From positions 124,001 to 188,000 of the forward strand of contig NZ_VWNF01000032.1 of the NCBI RefSeq assembly GCF_008711175.1: a DNA stretch of 64,000 nt, read 5' to 3'. Shown here piece by piece: positions 1 through 8,788 of this stretch (position 1 is the first letter of the stretch; each line of letters opens with the position of its first letter). Source of the DNA: Nesterenkonia ebinurensis. Its GTDB lineage: Bacteria; Actinomycetota; Actinomycetes; Actinomycetales; Micrococcaceae. The translations under genes were made by a program, and so were the position numbers. The notes beneath the pieces are model-generated. The model had not been told where the DNA came from. It ran no database searches and saw only the letters and a list, made by a program, of their open reading frames with translations.

Positions 1-597
1 CCGGGCCACGAGACCCTTGGTGTTCTCCGCCCAGCTGCGGATGGTCTGCTCATTCGGCTCCGGGTGGAACTGCACAGACCATGAGCTCTCCCCCAGGCGG
101 AAAGCCTGCACCGGAGCGTCGGTGCCGTCAACCAGGTGCACCGCTCCTTCAGGCAGTGACCGGATCTGCTCCTGGTGCCAGACCACGGCGTCGAACTGGT
201 CCGGCAGTGCGGAGAAGACAGGATCCGCTGCCGCTTCAACCCTGCGGTTCATCTGCATCACGCCAATTTGGGGAATCTGACGGCGGAAGACTTCCGTACC
301 ATGGGCCACAGCGCACAGCTGGGCACCCAGGCAGATGTTCAGGGTGGGGATGCCGTCCTGCACGGCGTGGCGCTGCAGGTTCCGGACCGCCGGCAGCCAG
401 GGCCAATGCTGGTCCTCCTGCGGCCCTGCGGAGCCGCCGAGAACAATCAGCCCGTCGTACTCCCGGACATGATCGGCAACCGAGTCACCTCGATCCGGTC
501 GCCGTATGGTCAGCTGCGCGCCGGCCTCGGCCAGCCAGTCGCCGAGCCGGTCGATCCCCACGTTTTGCTCATGCTGAATCACCAGAATCTCTGTCAC
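1..597 (-). CDS. Class I glutamine amidotransferase (partial, runs off left edge)
   Basis: Reading the minus strand from a GTG at 597 gives an open frame to the window edge (199 codons). It begins VTEILVIQHEQNVG and contains ICLGAQL, the nucleophile-elbow motif of class I (GATase1) glutamine amidotransferases, and later SWSVQFHPEP, which supplies the catalytic His and the Pro-Glu pair. The family hydrolyses glutamine and passes the ammonia to a synthetase; stand-alone members resembling the GMP-synthase glutaminase domain mostly lack a proven substrate. Only the extreme C-terminus is missing. No strong Shine-Dalgarno sits before the GTG, so the start could differ by a few codons. Family call secure, substrate unknown. 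Confidence 0.8.
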   Translation of the reverse strand, partial: MTEILVIQHEQNVGIDRLGDWLAEAGAQLTIRRPDRGDSVADHVREYDGLIVLGGSAGPQEDQHWPWLPAVRNLQRHAVQDGIPTLNICLGAQLCAVAHGTEVFRRQIPQIGVMQMNRRVEAAADPVFSALPDQFDAVVWHQEQIRSLPEGAVHLVDGTDAPVQAFRLGESSWSVQFHPEPNEQTIRSWAENTKGLVAR

Positions 598-710
598 AGC
601 ACCAATCTACTCCGGCACCTCTTGGTCCAGCCTCATCACCCTAGCGGGTGTTCACCTGGGGTGGTTAGGGTTAAGCGTGGACCCAGCGGAAACCTACAGA
701 GGAGAGCCCG

Positions 711-1040
711 ATGATCTTTATCGTTGTGAAGTTCCAGGTCAAGCCCGAGCTGGCCGACCAGTGGCCTGAGATCACCCAGGAATTCACTGAGGCCACCCGC
801 GCTGAGCCCAAGAACAAGTGGTTCGACTGGTCGCGCAGCGTGGCGGACCCCAACGAGTACGTGCTGGTGGAGGCCTTTGAGGACGACGGCGCCGAGCCGC
901 ATGTGAACTCCGAGCACTTCAAGAAGGCCACCAGTGCAGACGGCCCCATGGCCCAGGCCCTGGTCGCCACCCCCAAGATCATCTCCCGGCAGATCGAGGG
1001 CGATGACTGGGAGGAGATGGGCGAGCTGAAGATCAGCTGA
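711..1040 (+). CDS. Putative quinol monooxygenase, ABM (antibiotic biosynthesis monooxygenase) fold
   Basis: A 109-residue protein starting MIFIVVKFQVKPE and containing FTEATRAEPKNKWFDWSR and YVLVEAFED, the usual pattern of the small dimeric ferredoxin-like ABM proteins (YgiN type). Family members oxidise quinols or similar aromatics without a cofactor, but many are uncharacterised. The start is supported by an AGAGGAGAG Shine-Dalgarno just before the ATG. It is divergent from the amidotransferase, with about 110 bases between them. The following 254 bases (1041-1294) show no supported gene. Full length for the family; no sign of decay. Confidence 0.85.
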   Translation: MIFIVVKFQVKPELADQWPEITQEFTEATRAEPKNKWFDWSRSVADPNEYVLVEAFEDDGAEPHVNSEHFKKATSADGPMAQALVATPKIISRQIEGDDWEEMGELKIS

Positions 1041-1294
1041 CTCAGGCCACGCTCCGCCACCTGGCCGTGACGCATCACCACCACCTCAGTACAGACCTGG
1101 CGTACCCCCTCCGCCGCAGCCTGCACCCGTTGGGTGGGCTTCCTCTCCTCGGCAGTTACCGGTGCGGCCACCAGGTTGCCCTCCTGGGGCAGCGGGCAGG
1201 TGGCCAGATCGGTAGAGGCGCAGGGCGGGTTGGCGGCGTGGTTCAAGCTGTGCGCGTCATGTGACTCATTCCACTGAAGCGTTACACTCAGTCC

Positions 1295-2572
1295 ATGAAC
1301 GGAACGGAGGAGCTGATCCGCATCGGGGTGCGGATGCAGCCACGCGGAGTACTGATCTATGTCGGCGCCTGGATGGTGATCAGCCTGATCAGTGGTTTGG
1401 CGCTGACCTACCGGGACCTCTCCCTGCTGCCGCTGGGCGTGAACATCCTGATCAGCCTGGCGGTATTCGGACTGCTGCTCGGCACAATACTGTGGGTGAA
1501 CATTGGCCATTACGCCTTCTACAATCCCCGGCGCAACAGTCTGGCCAAGGGCCGCACCGAGCTGGGTCCGCGTGATGTCCAACGCATCCGAGTCAAGAAC
1601 AATGTGGCAGCAGCCGGGTACTACCTACTGCTTCAGCTCTCGGGGCCTTCCGGCAAGCTCACCCTCAAGCTGGCAGGAACCGGCCGCGAGCAGACCACTC
1701 CGGAAGCAGCTCGCGCACTCCAGCAGTTCCTCACCCAGGTGGTGCAGGCCCATGGGATGGACAGCCTGCCACGCGGCACTCTGCAGGCCGAGCAGCAGAT
1801 GGCAATGGCTCTGAACAACGCCACCAACAACTGGCAGATCATCTCCCCTGTGGTGGCTGAGAAGTTCATCCGTACCGCACTGCTGGAGAGCCCAACCGGC
1901 GACGACACCTCCTCACCCCCACCGCCCCAGGACGTTGCTGCCGGTCCCACCCCTGCTGCCCCCACAGGGGCTGCGGACCATACCGCGGCCGAGCTGGACC
2001 GGCAGTACCTGAAGGCCGAGGACGCCGCCCTTGACCACCTGGAGCAGGTGCGCACCCCGGCCTGGCATCACATGATACCTCTGGCAATCGCTGTGCTCGG
2101 GTTGCTGGCCGGCGGGGTATGCCTTCTAACAGCTGCCATCACTGAGTCCAATGCCTGGGGGCTCAGCGGGATGGGCCTGCTTGTCCTGGGCGCGACCGGC
2201 CTTTGGTTCTGGGCGCTGGCCCGCGAGCTGCAGCGGCGCAAACTGCGCCGCGTGGCGGTGGAATGGTTCCAGTCCCAGAGCACCGAGGTCCAGGCCCAGG
2301 GGATCCCGCCGGCTTTGCAGCTGCTGTGGACCCAGGATCGTGGCCACCCCTGGATGGGCGTGATCTTCACCGGCTATCCGCTCGGCGGGCTCGGGATGCT
2401 GATCGGTATCCTCATGCTGATCTGGGAGGATGATCCGCTGCTGCAGGGCACTGCCTGGATCCTGATCACGGGCTGCTCAGTCTTGGTGGCCGCTGCCATC
2501 TTCGCCACCTACCGCTACGTCACCCGGTTCTCCCGGGCTGCCGCCGAACTGGCCCCCTACACCAGGATCTGA
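1295..2572 (+). CDS. Hypothetical membrane protein, six predicted TM segments
   Basis: A 425-residue protein I do not recognise. Hydrophobic segments lie at about residues 20-40 and 46-68, 258-282 and 288-308, and 355-375 and 383-400, giving three hairpins. Between the first and second hairpins is a soluble stretch of about 130 residues followed by a Pro/Ala-rich linker (about 205-230: SSPPPPQDVAAGPTPAAP). The linker looks cytoplasmic or disordered, separating an N-terminal membrane-anchored domain from a four-helix C-terminal domain. It stands alone on the plus strand between the ABM protein and the sulfurtransferase. No motif suggests a reaction. Confidence 0.7.
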   Translation: MNGTEELIRIGVRMQPRGVLIYVGAWMVISLISGLALTYRDLSLLPLGVNILISLAVFGLLLGTILWVNIGHYAFYNPRRNSLAKGRTELGPRDVQRIRVKNNVAAAGYYLLLQLSGPSGKLTLKLAGTGREQTTPEAARALQQFLTQVVQAHGMDSLPRGTLQAEQQMAMALNNATNNWQIISPVVAEKFIRTALLESPTGDDTSSPPPPQDVAAGPTPAAPTGAADHTAAELDRQYLKAEDAALDHLEQVRTPAWHHMIPLAIAVLGLLAGGVCLLTAAITESNAWGLSGMGLLVLGATGLWFWALARELQRRKLRRVAVEWFQSQSTEVQAQGIPPALQLLWTQDRGHPWMGVIFTGYPLGGLGMLIGILMLIWEDDPLLQGTAWILITGCSVLVAAAIFATYRYVTRFSRAAAELAPYTRI

Positions 2573-2724
2573 ACCATGGCTTCCCATGATGTGCACGCTG
2601 AGCAGCGAGCCAGCCCGTAGGGACTAGCCTGAGCACCTGTTTCAGCGCCGTGCCCACAGGATGCCGGCCCCGCGTCCTATGCGGACTCATTCTGCAGCCC
2701 GGCTTGGCGGTACAGTTCAGAGCT

Positions 2725-3579
2725 ATGGGACACCTGATCTCGCCTGAGCAGCTGCACGAACTCATCGCTTCCGGAAGTCCGGGGCTGCGCATTCTGGATG
2801 TGCGCTGGCGCCTGGACAGACCCAACGGCCGTCCTGAGCACCTGGCGGGTCACCTCCCGGGTGCCGTCTATGTGGATCTCGACACGGAGCTGGCTGAGCA
2901 CGGCCGTCCTGCCGCTGAGGGCCGCCACCCGCTGCCTGCGCTGGAAACTCTGCAGACTGCGGCCCGCCGCTGGGGGCTCAACGACGGCGACACCGTGGTG
3001 GTCTATGACGATATGAAGAACACGTCCTCGGCCCGGGCCTGGTGGCTGCTGCGGCATGCAGGCCTCCGTGATGTCCGGGTGCTCGACGGTTCGCTGCGCG
3101 GGTGGGCCCGTGCCGGTTACCCGCTCGAGACCGGCGACGTCGTTCCCGAACCGGGCACTGTCACTCTGCAGTACGGTGCCCTGGGGCATGTAGATATCGA
3201 CGACGCCGCCAGCTTCCCCCATCGCGGAACCCTGTTGGATGTGCGGATACCGGAACGCTACCGGGGCGAGGTGGAGCCCATGGACCCGCGGCCGGGCCAT
3301 ATTCCCGGCGCGCTCAATGCGCCCACCGCTGAAAATGTGGATCAGGATGGGCGGTTCCTCTTACCGGAGGCACTGCGTGAGAGGTTTCTGGCGCTGGGGG
3401 TGGATCCGCAGAAGCCGGTGGCCAGCTACTGCGGATCTGGGATCAACGGCTGTCACTCCGTCCTCGCCTTGGAGCTTGCCGGGTTTGAGGCGGTGCTGTA
3501 TCCGGGGTCGTTCAGTGAATGGTCAAACAACTACGACCGCCCAGTGGCCACAGGCAATACTTCCGGTCAAGCCCCCTAG
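2725..3579 (+). CDS. Thiosulfate/3-mercaptopyruvate sulfurtransferase (tandem rhodanese domains)
   Basis: 284 residues from the ATG at 2725 (MGHLISPEQLHEL); an upstream in-frame ATG at 2650 would add 25 residues unlike the family. Two rhodanese domains: an N-terminal inactive one (ILDVRWRLDRPNG, HLPGAVYVDLD) and a catalytic one with GHIPGALNAPT and the active-site loop YCGSGINGCHS, whose first Cys carries the persulfide. CGSG-type loops occur in both thiosulfate and mercaptopyruvate sulfurtransferases, so the donor is uncertain. It is convergent with the aldo/keto reductase; the two stop codons overlap inside one CTAG palindrome. Confidence 0.88.
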   Translation: MGHLISPEQLHELIASGSPGLRILDVRWRLDRPNGRPEHLAGHLPGAVYVDLDTELAEHGRPAAEGRHPLPALETLQTAARRWGLNDGDTVVVYDDMKNTSSARAWWLLRHAGLRDVRVLDGSLRGWARAGYPLETGDVVPEPGTVTLQYGALGHVDIDDAASFPHRGTLLDVRIPERYRGEVEPMDPRPGHIPGALNAPTAENVDQDGRFLLPEALRERFLALGVDPQKPVASYCGSGINGCHSVLALELAGFEAVLYPGSFSEWSNNYDRPVATGNTSGQAP

Positions 3580-4598
3580 CTGCGTGGGATCAGGCCTTCG
3601 CGGCCGCCGGAGACCCAGGTGGGGCTGAAGCTGCGGTCCCCGTGCACCTGATCAGCCAATTCATCCAGGGCGCTGATGGTCTCAGCAGGCAGTTCCGCCT
3701 GCACCCCGGTGAGCAGCTCGTCCAGGTTCTGTGCGTACCGGGTGCCGGGGATGACAGAGAGCTCCACGCCAAAGGCTGAAGCTTTTGCGTACAGCCAGGC
3801 AAGGGCCAGGCCTGCGGTGGGCAGCTCGGCTGCTGCTGCCAGTTCCCGGGCGCGGCGGGCGAGGTCGTGATTGTGCTCCAGGTTCTCCGGGAAGAACCAT
3901 GGAAACTTGCGCCGGGTGTCCTTCTCCGCCAGAACTTCAGCGCCGAACCGGTCGGTGAGCAGCCCGCGTGCCACGGGGGAATAGGCCACGAATCCGATGC
4001 CCAGTTCTGCGCAGGCGGAAATCACGTAGGGTTCCACGTCCCGGGCAAAGATGCTCCACTCGGACTGCACTGCGGTGATCGGGTGTACCGCATGAGCTCG
4101 GCGGATCTCCTCCGCGGTGTGCTCGGAGAGGCCGATGGTGCGCACCTTGCCCTGTTCAACCAGCTCGGCCAACGCTCCTACAGACTCTTCCACCGGTATC
4201 TCGGGGTCGGGCCGGTGCAGGTAGTAGAGGTCCACGTAGTCGGTGCCGAGCCGGCCCAGGGAGAGGTCGATCTGCTCCCGGATGTGCTCGGGCCGCCCAT
4301 TGGCGCCGCGCTTGCCGGCCTCGCCCTTGGGCTCGATGCCGCATTTGGTGGCCACAGTGAACTCATGGCGCTGCCCGGCGAGGAACTTGCCCAAAATGGT
4401 TTCGCTGACTCCGAGGCCGTAGATGTTCGCGGTGTCGATGAAGGTCACCCCGCGGTCATAGGTCTCATGCAGCAGTTCGAGGGAATCCTGTTCGTCAATG
4501 GGTCCGTAGGCTCCCGCGATGGACATTGCCCCGTAGCCGAAGGCGGTGGTGGTCAGGGCAGAGTCTGCCGAACCGAGTTCAACTGTGCGCAGTGTCAT
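3576..4598 (-). CDS. Aldo/keto reductase
   Basis: 340 residues from the ATG at 4598 (MTLRTVELG). A TTG 11 codons upstream at 4631 overlaps the murB stop and could allow translational coupling, but the conserved family sequence starts at MTLRT. The catalytic tetrad is visible: Asp and Tyr in FIDTANIYG, Lys in ATKCG and His in YYLHRPDP; the NADPH-binding end SVIPGTRYAQNLDEL is present. Aldo/keto reductases reduce aldehydes and ketones with NADPH in the cytosol; this one resembles the AKR11/13 group, whose physiological substrates are mostly unknown. It lies directly downstream of murB and is probably co-transcribed. Length is normal. Confidence 0.88.
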   Translation of the reverse strand: MTLRTVELGSADSALTTTAFGYGAMSIAGAYGPIDEQDSLELLHETYDRGVTFIDTANIYGLGVSETILGKFLAGQRHEFTVATKCGIEPKGEAGKRGANGRPEHIREQIDLSLGRLGTDYVDLYYLHRPDPEIPVEESVGALAELVEQGKVRTIGLSEHTAEEIRRAHAVHPITAVQSEWSIFARDVEPYVISACAELGIGFVAYSPVARGLLTDRFGAEVLAEKDTRRKFPWFFPENLEHNHDLARRARELAAAAELPTAGLALAWLYAKASAFGVELSVIPGTRYAQNLDELLTGVQAELPAETISALDELADQVHGDRSFSPTWVSGGREGLIPRS

Positions 4599-4627
4599 GA
4601 GGCTATTCTGCCGCAACCGCTCAGTGC

Positions 4628-5869
4628 TCAAAGACTGCAGCCGATGAGCACCGGCTCTGGATGCAGGACGATGCCGAAGGTTTCGCGGACTTTGTCCCGT
4701 GCCGCCCGGGCCACGGTGAGCAGGTCCTCGGTGCTGGCCCCGCCTCGGTTGGTCACCGCCAGGGTGTGCTTGGTGGACAGTGAGGCTCGGCCTGCGGTGA
4801 GCTCGGCGCCGAAGCCTCTGCCGCAGCCGGCGTGATCGATCAGCCAGGCCGCGGAGAGCTTGATCAACGGCTGCCCCTGATCGTTCTGACCGGCGGGGAA
4901 CCTGGGCGCTTCCTCCGGCAGAGCAGGGGACGACGACGCCCCTCCCGGGTCTGGAATGGTCGGAGCCAGCACAATCGGATTGGTGAAGAAGCTGCCGGTG
5001 GACCAGGTGTCATGGTCAGCTGTGTCCAGCACCATGCCTTTGCCCGCGCGCAGGGCCAGGACTTTCTGCCGGACCTCGGCCAGGGGGGCCCGACGGTTCT
5101 CTTCCTGTGCTGCGGGGTCCAGTCCCAGGGAGTAGGCCAGCTCGGCGTAGCGGACCGGAGCGGACAGCGCCGCACCTGCCCGGTGAGTGAGCCGGAAGCG
5201 TACCGCGAGCACCACATAGCGCGGGGAGCCGGCCACTGTGCTGCGTTTGAGCAGCGAGTCCCGGTAGCCGAAGGCCAGGTCCTGATTGCTCAGCACCAGG
5301 ATGTCTCCAGCGGCGCGGTCCCAGACCCGGACCTCCACAATGGTCTGGGCGACCTCTGCACCGTAAGCGCCCACGTTCTGCACCGGGACCGCTCCAGCGG
5401 CGCCTGGGATTCCGGAGAGCGCTTCGAGCCCGGTGAGCCCGCGCTGGACGGTCCAGGCCACCACTGCGTCCCAACTGTGCCCGGCCGCCACAGTCACATC
5501 CACGTAGTGGTGGTCTTGAGGTGTGAAGGCCGGCGCCGGCGTGGTCCGCACAGATTCCGCAGAGTCTGTCCAGGCCCCAGGGATCAGGACTCCGCTCCCG
5601 CCGGCGGGATTAACCGGCTCTGCGGTGATTCCGGTGAAGGCTAGGTGCAGCACTGTGCCGCCGAAGCCGGCGTCGGAGACCACCAGGTTGGAACCCCCGC
5701 CAAGCACCAGCAGAGAGTCCAGCCCGGCGGCCCGCCCCTGATCATCGGGCAGAGGGTGGGCCTGCAGCACCTCGAGGGCTTCAGCCTCGCTGCGGGCGGT
5801 AATCCACTCCTCTGCCGGGCCGCCGACCCTGGCGGTGGTGTGGTCGGCGAAAGTCTGCGCTGTGCTCAC
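4628..5869 (-). CDS. murB: UDP-N-acetylenolpyruvoylglucosamine reductase MurB
   Basis: 413 residues. MurB uses NADPH and FAD to reduce UDP-GlcNAc-enolpyruvate to UDP-MurNAc in peptidoglycan synthesis. Diagnostic features: HTTARVGGPAE at the N-terminus, the FAD-binding stretch LVLGGGSNLVVSD, GIPGAAGAVPVQNVGAYG, the FGYRDS segment, the catalytic Ser region WSTGSFFTNPIV, and C-terminal AAWLIDHAGCGRG, AVTNRGGAS and LHPEPVLIG. A low-complexity insertion near residues 85-110 makes it longer than the E. coli enzyme, as is common in actinobacteria. Starts with ATG. In related genomes murB often lies near hadAB-like dehydratase genes; here two ABC-transporter operons separate them. Confidence 0.95.
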   Translation of the reverse strand: MSTAQTFADHTTARVGGPAEEWITARSEAEALEVLQAHPLPDDQGRAAGLDSLLVLGGGSNLVVSDAGFGGTVLHLAFTGITAEPVNPAGGSGVLIPGAWTDSAESVRTTPAPAFTPQDHHYVDVTVAAGHSWDAVVAWTVQRGLTGLEALSGIPGAAGAVPVQNVGAYGAEVAQTIVEVRVWDRAAGDILVLSNQDLAFGYRDSLLKRSTVAGSPRYVVLAVRFRLTHRAGAALSAPVRYAELAYSLGLDPAAQEENRRAPLAEVRQKVLALRAGKGMVLDTADHDTWSTGSFFTNPIVLAPTIPDPGGASSSPALPEEAPRFPAGQNDQGQPLIKLSAAWLIDHAGCGRGFGAELTAGRASLSTKHTLAVTNRGGASTEDLLTVARAARDKVRETFGIVLHPEPVLIGCSL

Positions 5870-5895
5870 CGTCCAAGCCTAACCGTGACCAGGGC

Positions 5896-6573
5896 CTACC
5901 GCCTGAGCACCTTTCTGGCGCCCAGGTTGCCCAGGATCTGCAGCAGATGGACCATGACGATCACCGCTGCCACCGCCAGCCAGGTCACCTCTGGGCGGAA
6001 GCGCTGGTAGCCCTCTACGATGGCGAAGTTGCCCAGACCCCCGCCGCCGACGATGCCGGCCAGTGCCGACATATCAATCATGGCGATGATCACAAAGGTG
6101 AAACCGAGGATCAGCGGGCCGAAGGCCTCAGGCAGGATCACCGTGAAGATGATCCTCAGCCGGGAGGCACCCATGGCGCGCGCAGCTTCGACCACACCGG
6201 GATCGATGGTCACCAGGTTCTGTTCCACGATCCGGGCGATGCCGAAGCTGGAGGCCCACACCATGGCATGGATCACTGCGGTGTTGCCGATACCGGTGCC
6301 CAACAGCTGGATGGTCACCGGCTGCAGTGCTGCGATGAGGATGATGAACGGGATGGGCCGGATGGTGTTGACCAAAAAGTTCACCGTCCAGAACACCGCA
6401 GCGTTGGCCAGCAGGCCCCCGGCGCGGGTGGTGTAGAGCAGCAGTCCCAGGGTCAGTCCGATCCAGGCGGAGATGGCGAAGGCCACCATCACCATGTGGA
6501 TGGTCTCCCACAGCGCGTCGATGAGCTCTGGGCCGTAGTAGTCCCAGTCGAGGTTCCTGTAGGTGTCGATCAC
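5896..6573 (-). CDS. metI: Methionine ABC transporter permease MetI
   Basis: 225-residue inner-membrane protein with about five membrane segments and the coupling-helix EAA motif EAARAMGASRLRIIF followed by LPEA. NTIRPIPFIILI and GGGGLGNFAI are typical of MetI. As a homodimer it forms the channel of the MetNIQ D/L-methionine importer. Its start overlaps the metN stop by 4 bases (ATGA), so the two are translationally coupled. Last gene of the metQ-metN-metI operon; murB begins 26 bases further on and may receive read-through. Confidence 0.95.
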   Translation of the reverse strand: MIDTYRNLDWDYYGPELIDALWETIHMVMVAFAISAWIGLTLGLLLYTTRAGGLLANAAVFWTVNFLVNTIRPIPFIILIAALQPVTIQLLGTGIGNTAVIHAMVWASSFGIARIVEQNLVTIDPGVVEAARAMGASRLRIIFTVILPEAFGPLILGFTFVIIAMIDMSALAGIVGGGGLGNFAIVEGYQRFRPEVTWLAVAAVIVMVHLLQILGNLGARKVLRR

Positions 6574-7649
6574 TTCTGGGCCTCCTGTCCTTCCCGAACC
6601 TCCTGCACCGGCCCGGCCGCTTTGAGGCTGTCCACGAACTGCTGCACGGCTTGGGACTCACCCTCCAGGGCCAGGGTCAGCAGCCCGAAGCTGGCGTTCT
6701 TGGTGGTGTTCATCCCGCCGTGGACTATCTCGAAGGTGACCCCATGCTCGGCGGCACTGCCCAACACTGCCCCAACGGTGGCGGAGTCCTTCAGCGAGAC
6801 TGTGACCAGTCTTCCGCTGGTGTGCTGTCGGATGCGGCTCAGATCCTCTGCTGTGGGCCGGTCTTTCAGGGCTGAGCCCACAAAGGTGATCTCCCCGTGG
6901 TCACGGGGGTTGGAGAAGATGTCGTAGACATGCCCCTCTTCAACGATCTTCCCCTTGTCCATCACGGCCACCCGGTCTGCGATGGAGCGGATAACCTCCA
7001 TCTCATGGGTGATGGCCACGATGGTGATGCCGAGTTCCTCATTGGCTCGGCGCAGCAGGCGAAGCACCTCTCCTGTGGTGGAAGGGTCCAGTGCGGAAGT
7101 GGACTCATCAGCCAGCAGGATGTCCGGCTTGGCGGCCAGGGCCCGGGCGATGCCCACCCGCTGCTTCTGTCCCCCTGAGAGCTGCTCGGGATAGGCCTTG
7201 GCCTTATCTGCCAGTCCCACGAACTCCAGCAGTTCCTGGACCCGCAGCTCTCGTTCGGCTTTGCTCCAACCGGCGACTTTCAGCGGATAGGCCACGTTGC
7301 CGGCCACATTGCGTGACTGGAAGAGGTTGAACTGCTGGAAGACCATGCCGATGCGGGACCGGACATGGCGCAGCTTGGACTCGGAGAGCCGGGAGATCTC
7401 CCGTCCCAGCACGGTGATGGTGCCGGAGGTGGGTCGTTCCAGACCGTTGATGAGCCGAATCAGGGTGGACTTTCCGGCCCCCGAGAAGCCGATGACACCG
7501 TAGACCTCTCCTGGGGCCACGGAGAAGGAGACGTCGTCAACAGCAGTGACAGATGATGACTTACCGGTGGTGAAGGTCCGCGTCACATTGCGGAACTCGA
7601 TGAGCGGAGCTCCACCGGCGCGAACATCAGCGGTGTTTTCTGCGCTCAC
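6570..7649 (-). CDS. metN: Methionine ABC transporter ATP-binding protein MetN
   Basis: 359 residues from a GTG. Nucleotide-binding domain: Walker A GFSGAGKST near residue 55, Q-loop MVFQQFNLF, signature LSGGQKQR, Walker B ILLADEST and switch His in AITHEM. The last 90 or so residues form the NIL domain (EHGVTFEIVHGGMNTT, FGLLTLALEG), which in E. coli MetN binds methionine and inhibits transport. The 15-20 residue N-terminal extension before LIEFRNVTRTF is short and acidic. Between metQ (8-base gap) and metI (4-base overlap). Confidence 0.95.
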   Translation of the reverse strand: MSAENTADVRAGGAPLIEFRNVTRTFTTGKSSSVTAVDDVSFSVAPGEVYGVIGFSGAGKSTLIRLINGLERPTSGTITVLGREISRLSESKLRHVRSRIGMVFQQFNLFQSRNVAGNVAYPLKVAGWSKAERELRVQELLEFVGLADKAKAYPEQLSGGQKQRVGIARALAAKPDILLADESTSALDPSTTGEVLRLLRRANEELGITIVAITHEMEVIRSIADRVAVMDKGKIVEEGHVYDIFSNPRDHGEITFVGSALKDRPTAEDLSRIRQHTSGRLVTVSLKDSATVGAVLGSAAEHGVTFEIVHGGMNTTKNASFGLLTLALEGESQAVQQFVDSLKAAGPVQEVREGQEAQK

Positions 7650-7657
7650 TGGTGTAG

Positions 7658-8557
7658 TCAGTCCTCGTCGCCGTCGCGGAGGGCGTCCTCGTAGTCGGCC
7701 AAGGCCTCCTGGAGCTCTTCAGCAGTGACATCGCCTACTGGAACCGAAGTGTCGTTGGACCGCTCAGCCATGATCTCCAGGACCCGGTCGTCATGGTAGA
7801 GAGCTGCGATCTCCTGCAGCGCCTCGTTGTCCACATCGGCCTCACGGACTACGAAGGCGTTGATGTAAGGGAAGGCTGAGGGATCCGAGGGGTCATCGGC
7901 GTAGATGCCGTCGTTCAGTGGGTCGAGCTCGGCATCCTGGGCAAAGTTGTTGTTGATGATGGAGCCTTCCACCGACTGCAGGGCGTTGACCGTCTGGGCG
8001 GCGTCCACCGGCTGCAGCTGCACGGTGGAAGCTTCCTCGTCCACGTGGCGAGGCTCAGGCTGGGCGATCTCCTCAGCCAGCACCACCAGATCGGCGGCCA
8101 CCAGCACGTTGATGGCCCGCCCCTGGTTCACCGGGTCGTTGGGGATGGCCACGGTGTCGCCGTCCTGGAACTCGCTGACGTCCTCGTACTCGTTGGAGTA
8201 CAGGGTCAGCGGCACGATCTCGGTGGGAGCGATCGGCAGCAGGTTGTCCCCGGAGGCCACGTTGTGCTCAGCGAGGAAGGCGATGTGCTGGAACCAGTTG
8301 GCATCCAGGTCACCGGCGGCAAGGGCCGGATTCGGCTCCGGGTAGGAGGTGAAGTTGACCAGTTCAATCTCGTAGCCGAGTTCCTCCTCGGCAATGCGAG
8401 CCAGCTCGCGGTGTGCCTCGTGCTCGTTGGCCACCCCGATGGTGAAGGAGGCCTGGTCCTCCGGGATGGCTTCGCCGGTGTCTCCGTTGCCGCAGGCGCT
8501 GAGACCCAGTGCCAGCAGGGCAGTGAGCGCGGTGTATTTCGCGGTGCGTGTGGACAT
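7658..8557 (-). CDS. metQ: Methionine-binding lipoprotein MetQ
   Basis: 299 residues from the ATG at 8557, chosen because AAGGAG lies 8 bases upstream; an in-frame GTG/ATG-type extension to 8614 has no ribosome site. Signal peptide with lipobox LSAC, giving a lipidated Cys at about residue 22, so the protein is anchored outside the membrane. NLPA-family features: FTIGVANEHEAHRELA, ANWFQHIAFLAEHN and FPYINAFVVRE. It delivers methionine to MetNI. A SAM riboswitch lies in the leader, so expression should fall when S-adenosylmethionine is plentiful. The C-terminus is acidic (DYEDALRDGDED). Confidence 0.93.
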   Translation of the reverse strand: MSTRTAKYTALTALLALGLSACGNGDTGEAIPEDQASFTIGVANEHEAHRELARIAEEELGYEIELVNFTSYPEPNPALAAGDLDANWFQHIAFLAEHNVASGDNLLPIAPTEIVPLTLYSNEYEDVSEFQDGDTVAIPNDPVNQGRAINVLVAADLVVLAEEIAQPEPRHVDEEASTVQLQPVDAAQTVNALQSVEGSIINNNFAQDAELDPLNDGIYADDPSDPSAFPYINAFVVREADVDNEALQEIAALYHDDRVLEIMAERSNDTSVPVGDVTAEELQEALADYEDALRDGDED

Positions 8558-8663
8558 GGGGTGTTTCTCCTTGATATAGGCATAGGTGCCGGCAGGCATG
8601 GGTGGCCCGGGCACAGTTCAAAAGAGGGCAGAGCATGATGGCCCGCCCTGCGGCGGCTCTGGT

Positions 8664-8687
8664 GCTCAGCCCGGGTGGGGGCTGAGC
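8664..8687 (-). terminator. Hairpin between SAM aptamer and metQ, possible attenuator
   Basis: A perfect 9-bp stem (GCTCAGCCC with GGGCTGAGC) and 6-base loop in the metQ leader, about 100 bases after the aptamer and 107 bases before the metQ start. No U-tract follows, so it is not a textbook intrinsic terminator. It may be part of the expression platform or a Rho-assisted stop. A second smaller hairpin (TGGCGCC/GGCGCCA, 8765-8782) lies between it and the aptamer. Confidence 0.4.
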
Positions 8688-8788
8688 AGGAGATTCAGCG
8701 CGAACACATTCGGCGCATAGTGGAAGAGGTTCCTCTCAGTAATGCTCTTGCCCACCCCGGGCAGTGGCGCCTGGTGGCGCCAGAAGCG

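Noticed and set aside
671-1582. Minus-strand open frame of 303 codons over the ABM gene and intergenic region
   Set aside because: It runs antisense through a well supported gene with a good ribosome site, has no family motif, and high-GC DNA gives long antisense frames by default.
3867-4835. Plus-strand open frame of 322 codons
   Set aside because: Exact antisense of the aldo/keto reductase and the end of murB; no motif and no ribosome site.
5947-6927. Plus-strand open frame of 326 codons over metI/metN
   Set aside because: Antisense of two clearly identified transporter genes; sequence is His/Gly/Asp-rich as expected for complement of membrane-protein codons.
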